This document shows, piece after piece, positions 1 to 6,574 of a DNA stretch of 15,378 bases (its first letter is position 1; every line of letters starts with the position of its first letter). Location: assembly GCA_964370235.1 (NCBI GenBank), contig CAYJIL010000055.1, positions 1 through 15,378 on the forward strand. Reading direction: 5' to 3'. The notes under the pieces are model-generated. The model saw only the letters and a program-made list of their open reading frames with translations, searched no databases and was not told the origin of the DNA. The translations under genes were made by a program, and so were the position numbers. This DNA is from CAYJIL01 sp964370235 (GTDB taxonomy: Bacteria; Bacteroidota; Bacteroidia; Bacteroidales; Rikenellaceae).

Positions 1-2502
1 CTCTTTTTGGATGGTGCGCTTGATGGGGCGAGCACCATATAGTGGGTCATACCCTTGGTTTACAATCCAACCAATGACATCTTCGCCATACTCAAGCCTT
101 ATAGAGTTCTTGGCAAGCATGCGAGTTACTTGCAAAAGCTGAATTTGAACAATTTTGCCCACATCGCTCTTTGTTAGTGGCTCGAACATTACAATTTCGT
201 CGACTCGATTCAAAAATTCGGGTTTAAGATGTGCTTTTAGTTGCAACATAACACCCTCTCGCAAGCTAGCTAGCTTTTGTGCCGAGATTGCAGCATCGCC
301 ACTAAACTCGGCTAGTGACTCCTGAATCATGCCAGCCCCCATGTTAGAGGTCATAATAATTATGGTATTACGAAAATCGACTACCCTACCCTTGTTGTCG
401 GTCAATCTTCCATCGTCGAGTATTTGCAGCAGAATATTAAAGGTGTCGGGGTGCGCCTTTTCTATCTCGTCGAGCAGCACCACAGAGTATGGCTTGCGCC
501 TAACTGCCTCGGTTAATTGCCCACCCTCGTCATATCCAACATATCCCGGAGGTGCTCCAACCAAACGTGAGACAGCATGACGTTCTTGGTATTCGCTCAT
601 GTCGATGCGTGTCATCATAGACTCGTCATTAAACAAGAATTGTGCAAGTGCCTTGGCTAGCTCGGTTTTACCCACACCCGTTGTCCCAAGAAAGATGAAC
701 GAACCAATAGGACGATTGGGGTCGCTAAGCCCTGCTCGAGATCGCCTAACAGCATCGCTCACCGCCTCAATAGCCGAATGTTGCCCCACAACTCTAGCAT
801 GCAAACCACTCTCCATATCGAGCAGCTTTTCGCGCTCCGATGCCAACATGCGACTAACCGGAATACCAGTCCAACGAGATACCACAGACGCTACATCTTG
901 GCTATCAACCTCCTCTTTAATCATCATTCCGTGTGACGAAAGCTCCTCTAGCTGCACTAGCATATCGTCAACTTTGGCATTTGCCTCTACAATGCGACCA
1001 TATTGAATTTCGGCAGCTTTGCCGTAGTCGCCATCACGCTCTGCTTGTTGAGCCTCGTGCTTTAGCTGCTCGATTTGCTCCTTGCCAGCCTGAATTGCAC
1101 CTATAAGCTCTCGCTCGCTCTCCCACTTTGCACGCATGATGCTACTTTGGCTCTTTAGCTCCTCTATATCACGAGATAGCTGCTCAAGGCGAATACTATC
1201 GCCTTCTCGTTTAATTGCCTCACGCTCTATTTCGAGCTTTACAACACGGCGATCGAGTGTATCAATCTCCTCGGGTACCGAGTTCATCTCGAGCCTTAGG
1301 CGTGCAGCCGACTCGTCAATTAGGTCAATCGCCTTGTCGGGCAGTTGGCGAGAGGTGATATACCTGCTCGATAGCTCGACAGCTGCCACAATCGCCTCGT
1401 CCTTAATGCGCACTTTGTGGTGTGACTCATACCTCTCTTTTAGCCCTCGCAAAATGGCAATAGCATCTTCTTGCGATGGCTCCTCAACTGCCACCTTTTG
1501 GAAACGTCGCTCTAGTGCCTTGTCTTTTTCGAAGAATTTTTGAAACTCATCGAGCGTGGTTGCACCAATGGTGCGCAATTCGCCACGAGCAAGCGCAGGT
1601 TTAAGAATATTGGCTGCACCCATTGCTCCCTCGCCTTTACCTGCCCCCACTAGGGTGTGAATCTCGTCGATAAAGAGCACTATTTCGCCATCGGACGATA
1701 TTACCTCTTGAACAACACCCTTTAACCTCTCTTCAAACTCGCCTTTATATTTTGCCCCCGCAACCAAAGCCCCCATATCTAGCGAATAGACGGTTTTACT
1801 CTTGAGGTTCTCGGGCACATCGCCTGCTATGATGCGGTGTGCCAATCCTTCGGCAATTGCAGTTTTACCAACACCTGCTTCGCCCACCAAAATGGGGTTG
1901 TTTTTTGTGCGGCGAGATAATATCTGTAACAATCGGCGTATCTCCTCGTCACGTCCAATAACAGGATCTAACTTACCCTGCCGAGCAAGCTCGTTAAGGT
2001 TAATGGCATACTTACCCAGAGCATCATACTCTTTTTCGCTAGTTTGTGAATCGATGGTTGCGCCCTTGCGAAAGTGTTTGATAGCCTCGATTACATCTTT
2101 TTTGGCTGCACCACCAGATCGTAGCAGTTGCCCCACGCTGCCTGCATGGTCGATTAATGCCAACAACAGATGCTCGATTGATATGTACTTATCGCCAAAC
2201 TCTTTTGTAAAGTCTTGCCCCTTTTGAATTATGCTAGTAATTTCGCTAGAGAAACGTGGCTGCCCCACTGCTACACCCTCGACTCTTGGCATACGCTCGA
2301 GCTGCTGGTCGACCACAGCACGAAGTTGAGAGACATTAACTCCCACCTTTGAGAGCAAAAACGAAGATAGTGTATCGTCACTACTAATAAGTGATCTAAC
2401 TAGATGTATAGGCTCAACACTATTACCACCTAGCTCTGCTGTAAAAGTCATTGCCGCTTGCAATGCCTCTTGTGCTTTAATTGTTAAATTATTTATATTC
2501 AT
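1..2502 (-). CDS. clpB: ATP-dependent disaggregase ClpB, 3' end cut by window edge
   Basis: ClpB is a cytoplasmic Hsp100 AAA+ hexamer that threads aggregated proteins through its pore and works with DnaK/DnaJ/GrpE. The minus-strand frame is open from 2502 to the window edge (834 codons); family length is about 860, so roughly 30 residues are missing. Seen: an N-terminal Clp-N repeat domain (starting MNINNLTIKAQEALQ), first Walker A GEAGVGKTA near residues 208-216, Walker B-type VLFIDEIHTLVGAG, a long coiled-coil middle domain (about 400-530) that distinguishes ClpB from ClpA/ClpC, second Walker A GTTGVGKTE near 606-614, and VVLLDEIEKAHPD. Both Walker motifs sit in the same frame at the expected residue numbers, so there is no net frameshift between them. 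I chose the ATG at 2502 because family proteins begin close to it; an in-frame ATG at 2511 would add three residues. It is divergent from the gene at 2734. Confidence 0.97.
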   Translation of the reverse strand, partial: MNINNLTIKAQEALQAAMTFTAELGGNSVEPIHLVRSLISSDDTLSSFLLSKVGVNVSQLRAVVDQQLERMPRVEGVAVGQPRFSSEITSIIQKGQDFTKEFGDKYISIEHLLLALIDHAGSVGQLLRSGGAAKKDVIEAIKHFRKGATIDSQTSEKEYDALGKYAINLNELARQGKLDPVIGRDEEIRRLLQILSRRTKNNPILVGEAGVGKTAIAEGLAHRIIAGDVPENLKSKTVYSLDMGALVAGAKYKGEFEERLKGVVQEVISSDGEIVLFIDEIHTLVGAGKGEGAMGAANILKPALARGELRTIGATTLDEFQKFFEKDKALERRFQKVAVEEPSQEDAIAILRGLKERYESHHKVRIKDEAIVAAVELSSRYITSRQLPDKAIDLIDESAARLRLEMNSVPEEIDTLDRRVVKLEIEREAIKREGDSIRLEQLSRDIEELKSQSSIMRAKWESERELIGAIQAGKEQIEQLKHEAQQAERDGDYGKAAEIQYGRIVEANAKVDDMLVQLEELSSHGMMIKEEVDSQDVASVVSRWTGIPVSRMLASEREKLLDMESGLHARVVGQHSAIEAVSDAVRRSRAGLSDPNRPIGSFIFLGTTGVGKTELAKALAQFLFNDESMMTRIDMSEYQERHAVSRLVGAPPGYVGYDEGGQLTEAVRRKPYSVVLLDEIEKAHPDTFNILLQILDDGRLTDNKGRVVDFRNTIIIMTSNMGAGMIQESLAEFSGDAAISAQKLASLREGVMLQLKAHLKPEFLNRVDEIVMFEPLTKSDVGKIVQIQLLQVTRMLAKNSIRLEYGEDVIGWIVNQGYDPLYGARPIKRTIQKE

Positions 2503-2572
2503 ATTTGTCATGTTTTTATTATCTACATACCTCATAACAACATATTTGCCAAAGGGTTTTGGGCTGACTTTA

Positions 2573-2659
2573 TGACACAAAAGCAAGACTACTTGTCTTA
2601 GTGTCAATAATTTAGATGACAAATCGACCTAATACAAGCACAACACACATGACACTAAG
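2573..2659. promoter_or_regulatory. Repeated TGACAC/GTGTCA boxes between clpB and the transporter
   Basis: The 231-bp divergent intergenic region contains TGACAC at 2573-2578, GTGTCA at 2601-2606 and TGACAC at 2650-2655. The last two are the cores of a perfect 10-bp inverted pair: CTTAGTGTCA (2597-2606) and TGACACTAAG (2650-2659). The first two also form an imperfect hairpin, with an inner AAGAC (2585-2589) / GTCTT (2595-2599). This could be a shared operator for either divergent gene. It does not match the HrcA CIRCE consensus. No regulator can be named. Confidence 0.35.
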
Positions 2660-2693
2660 TGCCAAATAGGCAGAAACATATAAAAAAAATAAC

Positions 2694-2701
2694 TACCTTT
2701 G
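2694..2701 (+). promoter_or_regulatory. Bacteroidota-type -7 box upstream of the transporter
   Basis: TACCTTTG matches the Bacteroidota -7 consensus TAnnTTTG and lies 32 nt before the ATG at 2734. No clear TTTG is visible 19-21 nt upstream, so the -33 half is weak or activator-dependent. Confidence 0.5.
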
Positions 2702-2733
2702 CGGCTTAATTTTTTAAAACTACAAAAATAACT

Positions 2734-3327
2734 ATGGAGACAAAAGAGATTAAAGTAACAGTTGCCGACCCTACAACACTGGGTCTATTTGGTCTAGCAC
2801 TAGTAACACTAGTTGCATCATCACAAAAGCTAGGCCTAACAGAGGGTCTTTCTTACCTAGTGCCTTGGGCAGCTTTGCTTGGCGGTATGGCGCAAATTAT
2901 CGCATCTATCTTTGACTTTAAACATAACAACCTATTTGGCTCAACAGCATTTGCAGCTTATGGTCTATTTTGGGTGGGTATGGCTTTTAGCTGGCTTATC
3001 AAGCTAGGCTGCTTTGGCGAAACTCTTGCAGCAGGCACAGACTCAGGACAGCTAGGCGTTGTATTTGTAGCTTACCTACTACTAACTATTCCGCTTACAA
3101 TCTCTTCGCTAAAGATGTCAAAAGTAATGTTTGTGCTTATGGTGCTTATCTGCCTACTTTTTGTTGCACTAGCACTTGACACATTTGGTATGGGATCTGC
3201 ATGGCATGCAATTGCTGCTTATACAGAGCTTGCAATATCGCTACTTACTTTTTATGCTCTAGCGGCTAAGTATCTTAACTCGTTCTTTGGCCGTGAGATA
3301 CTAAAAGGTGGCAAGCCACTTATCTAG
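2734..3327 (+). CDS. satP: Acetate/succinate uptake transporter, GPR1/FUN34/YaaH (SatP) family
   Basis: This is a 197-residue, very hydrophobic inner-membrane protein with about six predicted membrane segments, close to E. coli SatP (188 residues). The family imports acetate or succinate with protons, or forms an acetate channel. The N-terminal signature appears as DPTTLGLFGLALVTL (about residues 12-26), corresponding to the family's NPAPLGL motif, followed by segments such as LVPWAALLGGMAQIIASIFDF and STAFAAYGLFWVGMAFSWL. The aromatic-rich AYGLFW stretch is typical of the family. The usual Asn of NPAPLGL is Asp here. The stop codon is separated from the tag start by 2 nt, so the two are probably one transcript. 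Family assignment is firm; the exact substrate is inferred. Confidence 0.88.
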   Translation: METKEIKVTVADPTTLGLFGLALVTLVASSQKLGLTEGLSYLVPWAALLGGMAQIIASIFDFKHNNLFGSTAFAAYGLFWVGMAFSWLIKLGCFGETLAAGTDSGQLGVVFVAYLLLTIPLTISSLKMSKVMFVLMVLICLLFVALALDTFGMGSAWHAIAAYTELAISLLTFYALAAKYLNSFFGREILKGGKPLI

Positions 3328-3329
3328 TA

Positions 3330-3881
3330 ATGGAGCGTTGTGGCTGGAAGGGCCTATTAAGCGACCCTTTGTACATAGAGTATCACGACAGTGAATGGGG
3401 CGTTGCATCACACGATGATAGCTATTTGTTTGAGATGTTGCTTTTGGAGTCGTTTCACTGTGGGCTATCGTGGCTTTTGATTCTTAGAAAAAGAGAGAAC
3501 TTTCGCCGTGCATTCGATGGTTTCGACCCCAACATCATAGCCACTTATGACCAAGCCAAGGTAGCTAGCCTATTAGACGATAGCTCAATTGTGAGAAGCC
3601 GAGCAAAGATAGAGGCAACAATATCTAATGCAAAAGCATTTCTTGAGATTCAAAAGCAAATGGGTAGCTTTAGCCAATATATATGGTCATTTACTTTGGG
3701 CGAGGTTTTGGTTGGCGATTTTGCAAATGGCGAAACTACAAACTGGCTATCGGACAAGGTGTCAAAAGACCTTAAAAAACGAGGCTTCAAGTTTATGGGT
3801 AGTGTCACAACATACTCCTTTTTAGAAGCAATAGGTGTTATGAATAACCATGCACACTACTGCTTTAGAGCAAACAAATAA
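3330..3881 (+). CDS. tag: DNA-3-methyladenine glycosylase I (Tag)
   Basis: Tag removes 3-methyladenine from alkylated DNA, starting base excision repair in the cytoplasm. The 183-residue product aligns with E. coli Tag along its whole length: it starts MERCGW, continues DPLYIEYHDSEWG, and ends with KKRGFKFMGSVTTYSFLEAIGVMNNHAHYC. All four ligands of the family's zinc 'snap' are visible at the expected places: Cys4, His19, His174 and Cys178 (H-x3-C). The catalytic-pocket Glu and Trp correspond to Glu40 and Trp48 in LLLESFHCGLSW. The usual FQAGLSW reads FHCGLSW here. The ATG begins 2 nt after the transporter stop, so translation is probably coupled; pairing a repair enzyme with an acetate transporter looks like operon convenience rather than shared function. 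A strong terminator follows. Confidence 0.95.
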   Translation: MERCGWKGLLSDPLYIEYHDSEWGVASHDDSYLFEMLLLESFHCGLSWLLILRKRENFRRAFDGFDPNIIATYDQAKVASLLDDSSIVRSRAKIEATISNAKAFLEIQKQMGSFSQYIWSFTLGEVLVGDFANGETTNWLSDKVSKDLKKRGFKFMGSVTTYSFLEAIGVMNNHAHYCFRANK

Positions 3882-3886
3882 TACCT

Positions 3887-3930
3887 AATAGAGGTTGTCA
3901 CGAATATTCGGGGCAACCTCTATTTTATTA
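3887..3930 (+). terminator. Rho-independent terminator after tag
   Basis: AATAGAGGTTG (3887-3897) pairs perfectly with CAACCTCTATT (3914-3924), followed by a T-rich tail. The loop contains the perfect palindrome CGAATATTCG (3901-3910), so the hairpin can extend. It starts 6 nt after the tag stop and closes the satP-tag operon. Confidence 0.85.
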
Positions 3931-3941
3931 TACACCACGCC

Positions 3942-4540
3942 TAATTTGGGGCTGCTATATTTGATTTAACCACATATTTATATAATTTTGTTTTGCTCCT
4001 TTGCTCTCTACACACAAGACTAGGGGCAATACTCGATTACTAATCAACAAAATATGATTAAACTATGAATACAATCAAAATGAACGATGGCATAGCAATA
4101 CCTTCGATTGGCTATGGCACATACCTTGCACCAGACGGGCAAACAGCTAGAGATAGTGTAAAGAAGGCTATCGAGCTAGGATACCGACACGTTGACACTG
4201 CTGCAATTTACAAAAACGAAAAGAGTGTTGGCGAAGGTATTAAAGACAGCGGTGTAGACCGTGGCGAAATATTCCTTACTAGCAAAGTATGGAATAGCGA
4301 GCGTGGCTATGACAGCACACTAAGAGCCTTTGAGAAGACAATATCGGATCTTGGCACAGACTACCTAGATTTATATCTTATACACTGGCCTGCAAATGCC
4401 AAACAATTTGCAAATAACGACCAAATCAACATAGACACATGGCGTGCACTAGAGCACCTAAAAGAGCAAGGAGCAGTAAAGTCTATTGGTCTTAGTAACT
4501 TTATGATTAACCACCTAGAGCCACTACTGAGCCAAGTAAA
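3942..4540 (+). repeat. Direct repeat, left copy: AKR promoter plus first 158 codons
   Basis: This segment matches 5975-6574. Within the coding part (476 bp) I count only two mismatches, both synonymous (Asp8 GAT/GAC and Pro153 CCA/CCG). The roughly 123-nt upstream part is less similar, with about ten differences concentrated in a short block at about 4027-4035. Identity stops abruptly at the AAA of GTAAA (4540). The flanks 3931-3941 and 5964-5974 are unrelated. Confidence 0.93.
3960..3990 (+). promoter_or_regulatory. Promoter of the truncated aldo/keto reductase copy
   Basis: TTTG (3960-3963), a 19-nt spacer and TAATTTTG (3983-3990) fit the Bacteroidota sigma-ABfr consensus TTTG-N19/21-TAnnTTTG. 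The predicted leader before the ATG at 4065 is about 70 nt. The same promoter is repeated at 5993-6023. Confidence 0.75.
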
Positions 4541-4622
4541 AGGTAAGGTTGCAAAAGAGCTAAACCAATCACTCAATAAAATTAGTATGTTGATTCACTC
4601 CCATTACGACAATTTCAAATAG
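4065..4622 (+). pseudogene. Truncated aldo/keto reductase fused to an integrase remnant
   Basis: Residues 1-158 are identical in protein sequence to the intact reductase at 6099-6938 and include the full catalytic tetrad (Asp44, Tyr49, Lys74, His107). After Val158 the frame runs into unrelated sequence (KGKVAKELNQSLNKI...) and stops at residue 185. The missing C-terminal 120 residues include barrel strands and the NADPH-binding PKS region seen in the intact copy, so this product is very unlikely to be an active reductase. It keeps a good promoter and an intact frame, so a short protein could still be made. The foreign tail resembles a Bacteroidota tyrosine integrase and continues beyond the stop as decayed sequence. 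Confidence 0.85.
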
Positions 4623-4789
4623 AAAAGTGATAATATAACTGCCAAATTGCAGGAGTGTATGTTTTATGGTGTAAAGGTCAAACAAACAACACTACCCACG
4701 CTGCTTAGAGAGCAATTGAAGAGTATATAAAAATGATTGGTATTGATCTCAAGACAGCACATCCGCCCTTGAAAAGGATATTCAAATAA
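4541..4789 (+). pseudogene. Decayed tyrosine-recombinase (integrase) fragment
   Basis: Reading on from the reductase frame gives KGKVAKELNQSLNKISMLIHSHYDNFK, stop, KSDNITAKLQECMFYGVKVKQTT and LPTLLREQLKSI, then a stop and a 1-nt slip into KMIGIDLKTA. A run of this form (helical segment, 'ITAK.L.E....G....TL...L......M.GIDKTA') is what I associate with the N-terminal SAM-like/arm region of Bacteroidota phage-type integrases. The nonsense codons at 4620-4622 and 4728-4730 and the frameshift at the A-run near 4729-4733 show that it is dead. The catalytic domain (R...HxxR...Y) is absent. Family assignment is from memory of the pattern, without a search. Confidence 0.55.
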
Positions 4790-4847
4790 TTATATATAAT
4801 TTATACTATTTGTCTAATAAAAAAATTCTGTTTATTGAACCTCAATA

Positions 4848-4878
4848 TTGTTTATTGGTTGTGACTGTCTTATCTTTG
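4848..4878 (+). promoter_or_regulatory. Promoter of the HEPN-like gene
   Basis: TTG (4848-4850), a 20-nt spacer and a full TATCTTTG -7 box (4871-4878) match the Bacteroidota consensus. The expected start lies near 4885, leaving a leader of about 85 nt before the ATG at 4969. Confidence 0.6.
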
Positions 4879-4887
4879 TAAGATAAG
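4869..4887. promoter_or_regulatory. Perfect palindrome overlapping the -7 box of the HEPN-like gene
   Basis: CTTATCTT (4869-4876), a TGT spacer and AAGATAAG (4880-4887) form a perfect 8-3-8 inverted repeat that covers the -7 element completely. This position suits a repressor operator. As RNA it would only be a short hairpin without a T-tract, so a protein-binding site is the better guess. The factor is unknown; autoregulation by the downstream product is one possibility. Confidence 0.5.
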
Positions 4888-4968
4888 CAATATTATATTT
4901 ATAGCGAAAATATAAGTTGAAATTACTATTGAGAGCTTACAGTTTTACTTTAATTATTTATTGGAATC

Positions 4969-5598
4969 ATGAATGAAAAAACAGGTATTGCACTAGATAT
5001 ACTTATCAAAAGCCTTTTCGATAAGAAAAATGCTAGATCATTTTTAGAGTTAGAACAAATTGATTTTTCTTGCTTTTTTGCAAAAGACTCAAAGTGTATG
5101 TCTTCAATAGTAAATAAAATTATCTTCTGCGAAAAAGACAGTTTATGTCTTATACTGAAATCTCATTTATATATTGAGATTTTAATAAACGATATAATTG
5201 AGACAGAAGCGAGTTGTAATAACAAATATATAAATAAAAAATTCAGCAATAAAATACGCACACTTAATCAGCACAATATCATTGACACTGAACTATTTAA
5301 TGATATTAAGATTATTAATGATATTCGAAATAATTTTGCACATAATTTTGAATATAAAATCTACTCCTCAAAACTATTTACCCAAGCCTCTATCTACAAA
5401 GATAAAACACCTCTGTATATAAGGAGTTATAAGGCTAAAGAAGCGTACTATAAAATAGCTTTAAAGTATCTACTATTTAATATTATTGGTAGAATACATA
5501 ATCAGTATACGTATACAATTCTTCTAAATAAAGATAAAAAAAGAGCCTATTATCATCCATTGGAACTGACAAAGCAAAAAATAGTTAGTGAAGTATGA
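4969..5598 (+). CDS. HEPN-like domain protein, possible RNase toxin or Abi-type protein
   Basis: A 209-residue, lysine-, asparagine- and isoleucine-rich protein with no signal peptide or membrane segment. Its central part reads LCLILKSHLYIEILINDIIE (60-79), then KFSNKIRTL, then a helix ending NDIRNNFAHN (118-126). Arg120 and His125 form the R-x4-H motif of HEPN ribonucleases, and the overall pattern recalls MltR/DUF4145-type HEPN proteins. Family knowledge: such proteins act as RNases in toxin-antitoxin, abortive-infection or CRISPR-linked systems, but some are only structural. No MNT nucleotidyltransferase or other antitoxin is encoded beside it. The gene is far more AT-rich than its neighbours, has its own promoter with a palindrome, and lies between a dead integrase fragment and a duplicated host gene, all pointing to horizontal acquisition. 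The gene is likely real; its function is a low-confidence inference. Confidence 0.75.
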   Translation: MNEKTGIALDILIKSLFDKKNARSFLELEQIDFSCFFAKDSKCMSSIVNKIIFCEKDSLCLILKSHLYIEILINDIIETEASCNNKYINKKFSNKIRTLNQHNIIDTELFNDIKIINDIRNNFAHNFEYKIYSSKLFTQASIYKDKTPLYIRSYKAKEAYYKIALKYLLFNIIGRIHNQYTYTILLNKDKKRAYYHPLELTKQKIVSEV

Positions 5599-5974
5599 GT
5601 TAGAAAATAACAAATTAAACGCCAATTGGCACGAGGTGTGATCAATGGGCTAGGCTTCCTCTTCCTTAAGTGTTAGTTCCTTCTCGAATTTCGACATAGT
5701 AGGCTTATTATGTCAAAAATACCAAGCACAATATGCTTGTTTCTTTAGTTACGATAGTAATTCATCTCTTGTTGAATTTCGCAACTACCATATCCACTCA
5801 AGCTGTGTTGTCTCACTAAAGATTATAATCTACTACTTGCGTGTATATAGCCCAAGGCGTTACTCCCAAGAGAAGTAGTGTCAACAGCGTTTTGTGTGAC
5901 TCTGTTCCCAATCGCTGAAGCAAGTGCCTTACCTCCTATAATAGTATAATCCGAAGTGTTAAAATAACTACTCA
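5599..5974. other. Gene-poor tail of the foreign segment
   Basis: This 376-bp stretch between the HEPN-like gene and the right repeat has no long reading frame on either strand. It holds a weak terminator-like hairpin (5723-5746) and a 50-codon minus-strand frame (5823-5975). Composition is mixed and patchy, as in decayed mobile-element DNA. I recognise no transposase, att core or tRNA fragment in it. Confidence 0.5.
5723..5746 (+). terminator. Weak terminator-like hairpin downstream of the HEPN-like gene
   Basis: CAAGCA (5723-5728) and TGCTTG (5734-5739) form a 6-bp stem with a 5-nt loop, followed by TTTCTTT. It lies about 125 nt after the HEPN-like stop. The stem is short and the T-tract is interrupted, so confidence is low. 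Confidence 0.3.
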
Positions 5975-5975
5975 T
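5823..5975 (-). CDS. Possible 50-residue small protein at the repeat junction
   Basis: The minus strand encodes MSSYFNTSDYTIIGG followed by a 35-residue Ala/Ser/Gly/Asn-rich stretch (KALASAIGNRVTQ..., ending HASSRL). The start codon spans the boundary between the foreign segment and the right repeat, so this frame exists only because of the rearrangement, or was truncated by it. An Ile-Ile-Gly-Gly at residues 12-15 loosely resembles a double-glycine leader cleavage site, but no exporter or immunity gene is present. No promoter is obvious. It may be a remnant of a longer gene or chance; I do not recognise the family. Confidence 0.2.
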   Translation of the reverse strand: MSSYFNTSDYTIIGGKALASAIGNRVTQNAVDTTSLGSNALGYIHASSRL

Positions 5976-6574
5976 AATTTAGGGCTACTATATTTGATTT
6001 AACCACATATTTATATAATTTTGTTATGCTCCTTTGCTCTCTACACACAAGACTAGGGGGTAAAACAAGATTACTAATCAACAAAATATGATTAAACTAT
6101 GAATACAATCAAAATGAACGACGGCATAGCAATACCTTCGATTGGCTATGGCACATACCTTGCACCAGACGGGCAAACAGCTAGAGATAGTGTAAAGAAG
6201 GCTATCGAGCTAGGATACCGACACGTTGACACTGCTGCAATTTACAAAAACGAAAAGAGTGTTGGCGAAGGTATTAAAGACAGCGGTGTAGACCGTGGCG
6301 AAATATTCCTTACTAGCAAAGTATGGAATAGCGAGCGTGGCTATGACAGCACACTAAGAGCCTTTGAGAAGACAATATCGGATCTTGGCACAGACTACCT
6401 AGATTTATATCTTATACACTGGCCTGCAAATGCCAAACAATTTGCAAATAACGACCAAATCAACATAGACACATGGCGTGCACTAGAGCACCTAAAAGAG
6501 CAAGGAGCAGTAAAGTCTATTGGTCTTAGTAACTTTATGATTAACCACCTAGAGCCGCTACTGAGCCAAGTAAA
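5975..6574 (+). repeat. Direct repeat, right copy: AKR promoter plus first 158 codons
   Basis: This is the partner of 3942-4540; the offset is 2033 bp upstream of the leader block and 2034 bp in the coding part. Here the repeat continues smoothly into the rest of the intact reductase gene. Recombination between the two copies would remove about 2.03 kb and leave a single intact reductase. Confidence 0.93.
5993..6023 (+). promoter_or_regulatory. Promoter of the intact aldo/keto reductase
   Basis: TTTG (5993-5996), a 19-nt spacer and TAATTTTG (6016-6023) are identical to the left copy's promoter boxes. The leader is about 70 nt; within it the block around 6060-6069 differs from the left copy. 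Confidence 0.75.

Noticed and set aside
329..2227. Four plus-strand open frames of 83-141 codons (329-580, 599-1006, 1136-1543, 1802-2227).
   Set aside because: All lie antisense within clpB, whose minus-strand translation shows both AAA+ modules without interruption. Their Ser-rich products are typical of antisense shadows.
3628..3825. A 65-codon plus-strand frame inside tag.
   Set aside because: It is in an alternative frame of a gene with clear family identity and has no start signal of its own.
5650..5697. A 15-codon minus-strand frame (MSKFEKELTLKEEEA) in the foreign segment.
   Set aside because: Too short to support, with no promoter or recognisable family. It may be the head of a lost gene, but nothing further follows in frame.
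3942..6574. Classical IS element with terminal inverted repeats and target-site duplication between the reductase copies.
   Set aside because: No transposase, no terminal inverted repeats and no short target duplication were found. The flanking repeats are direct and 600 bp long.
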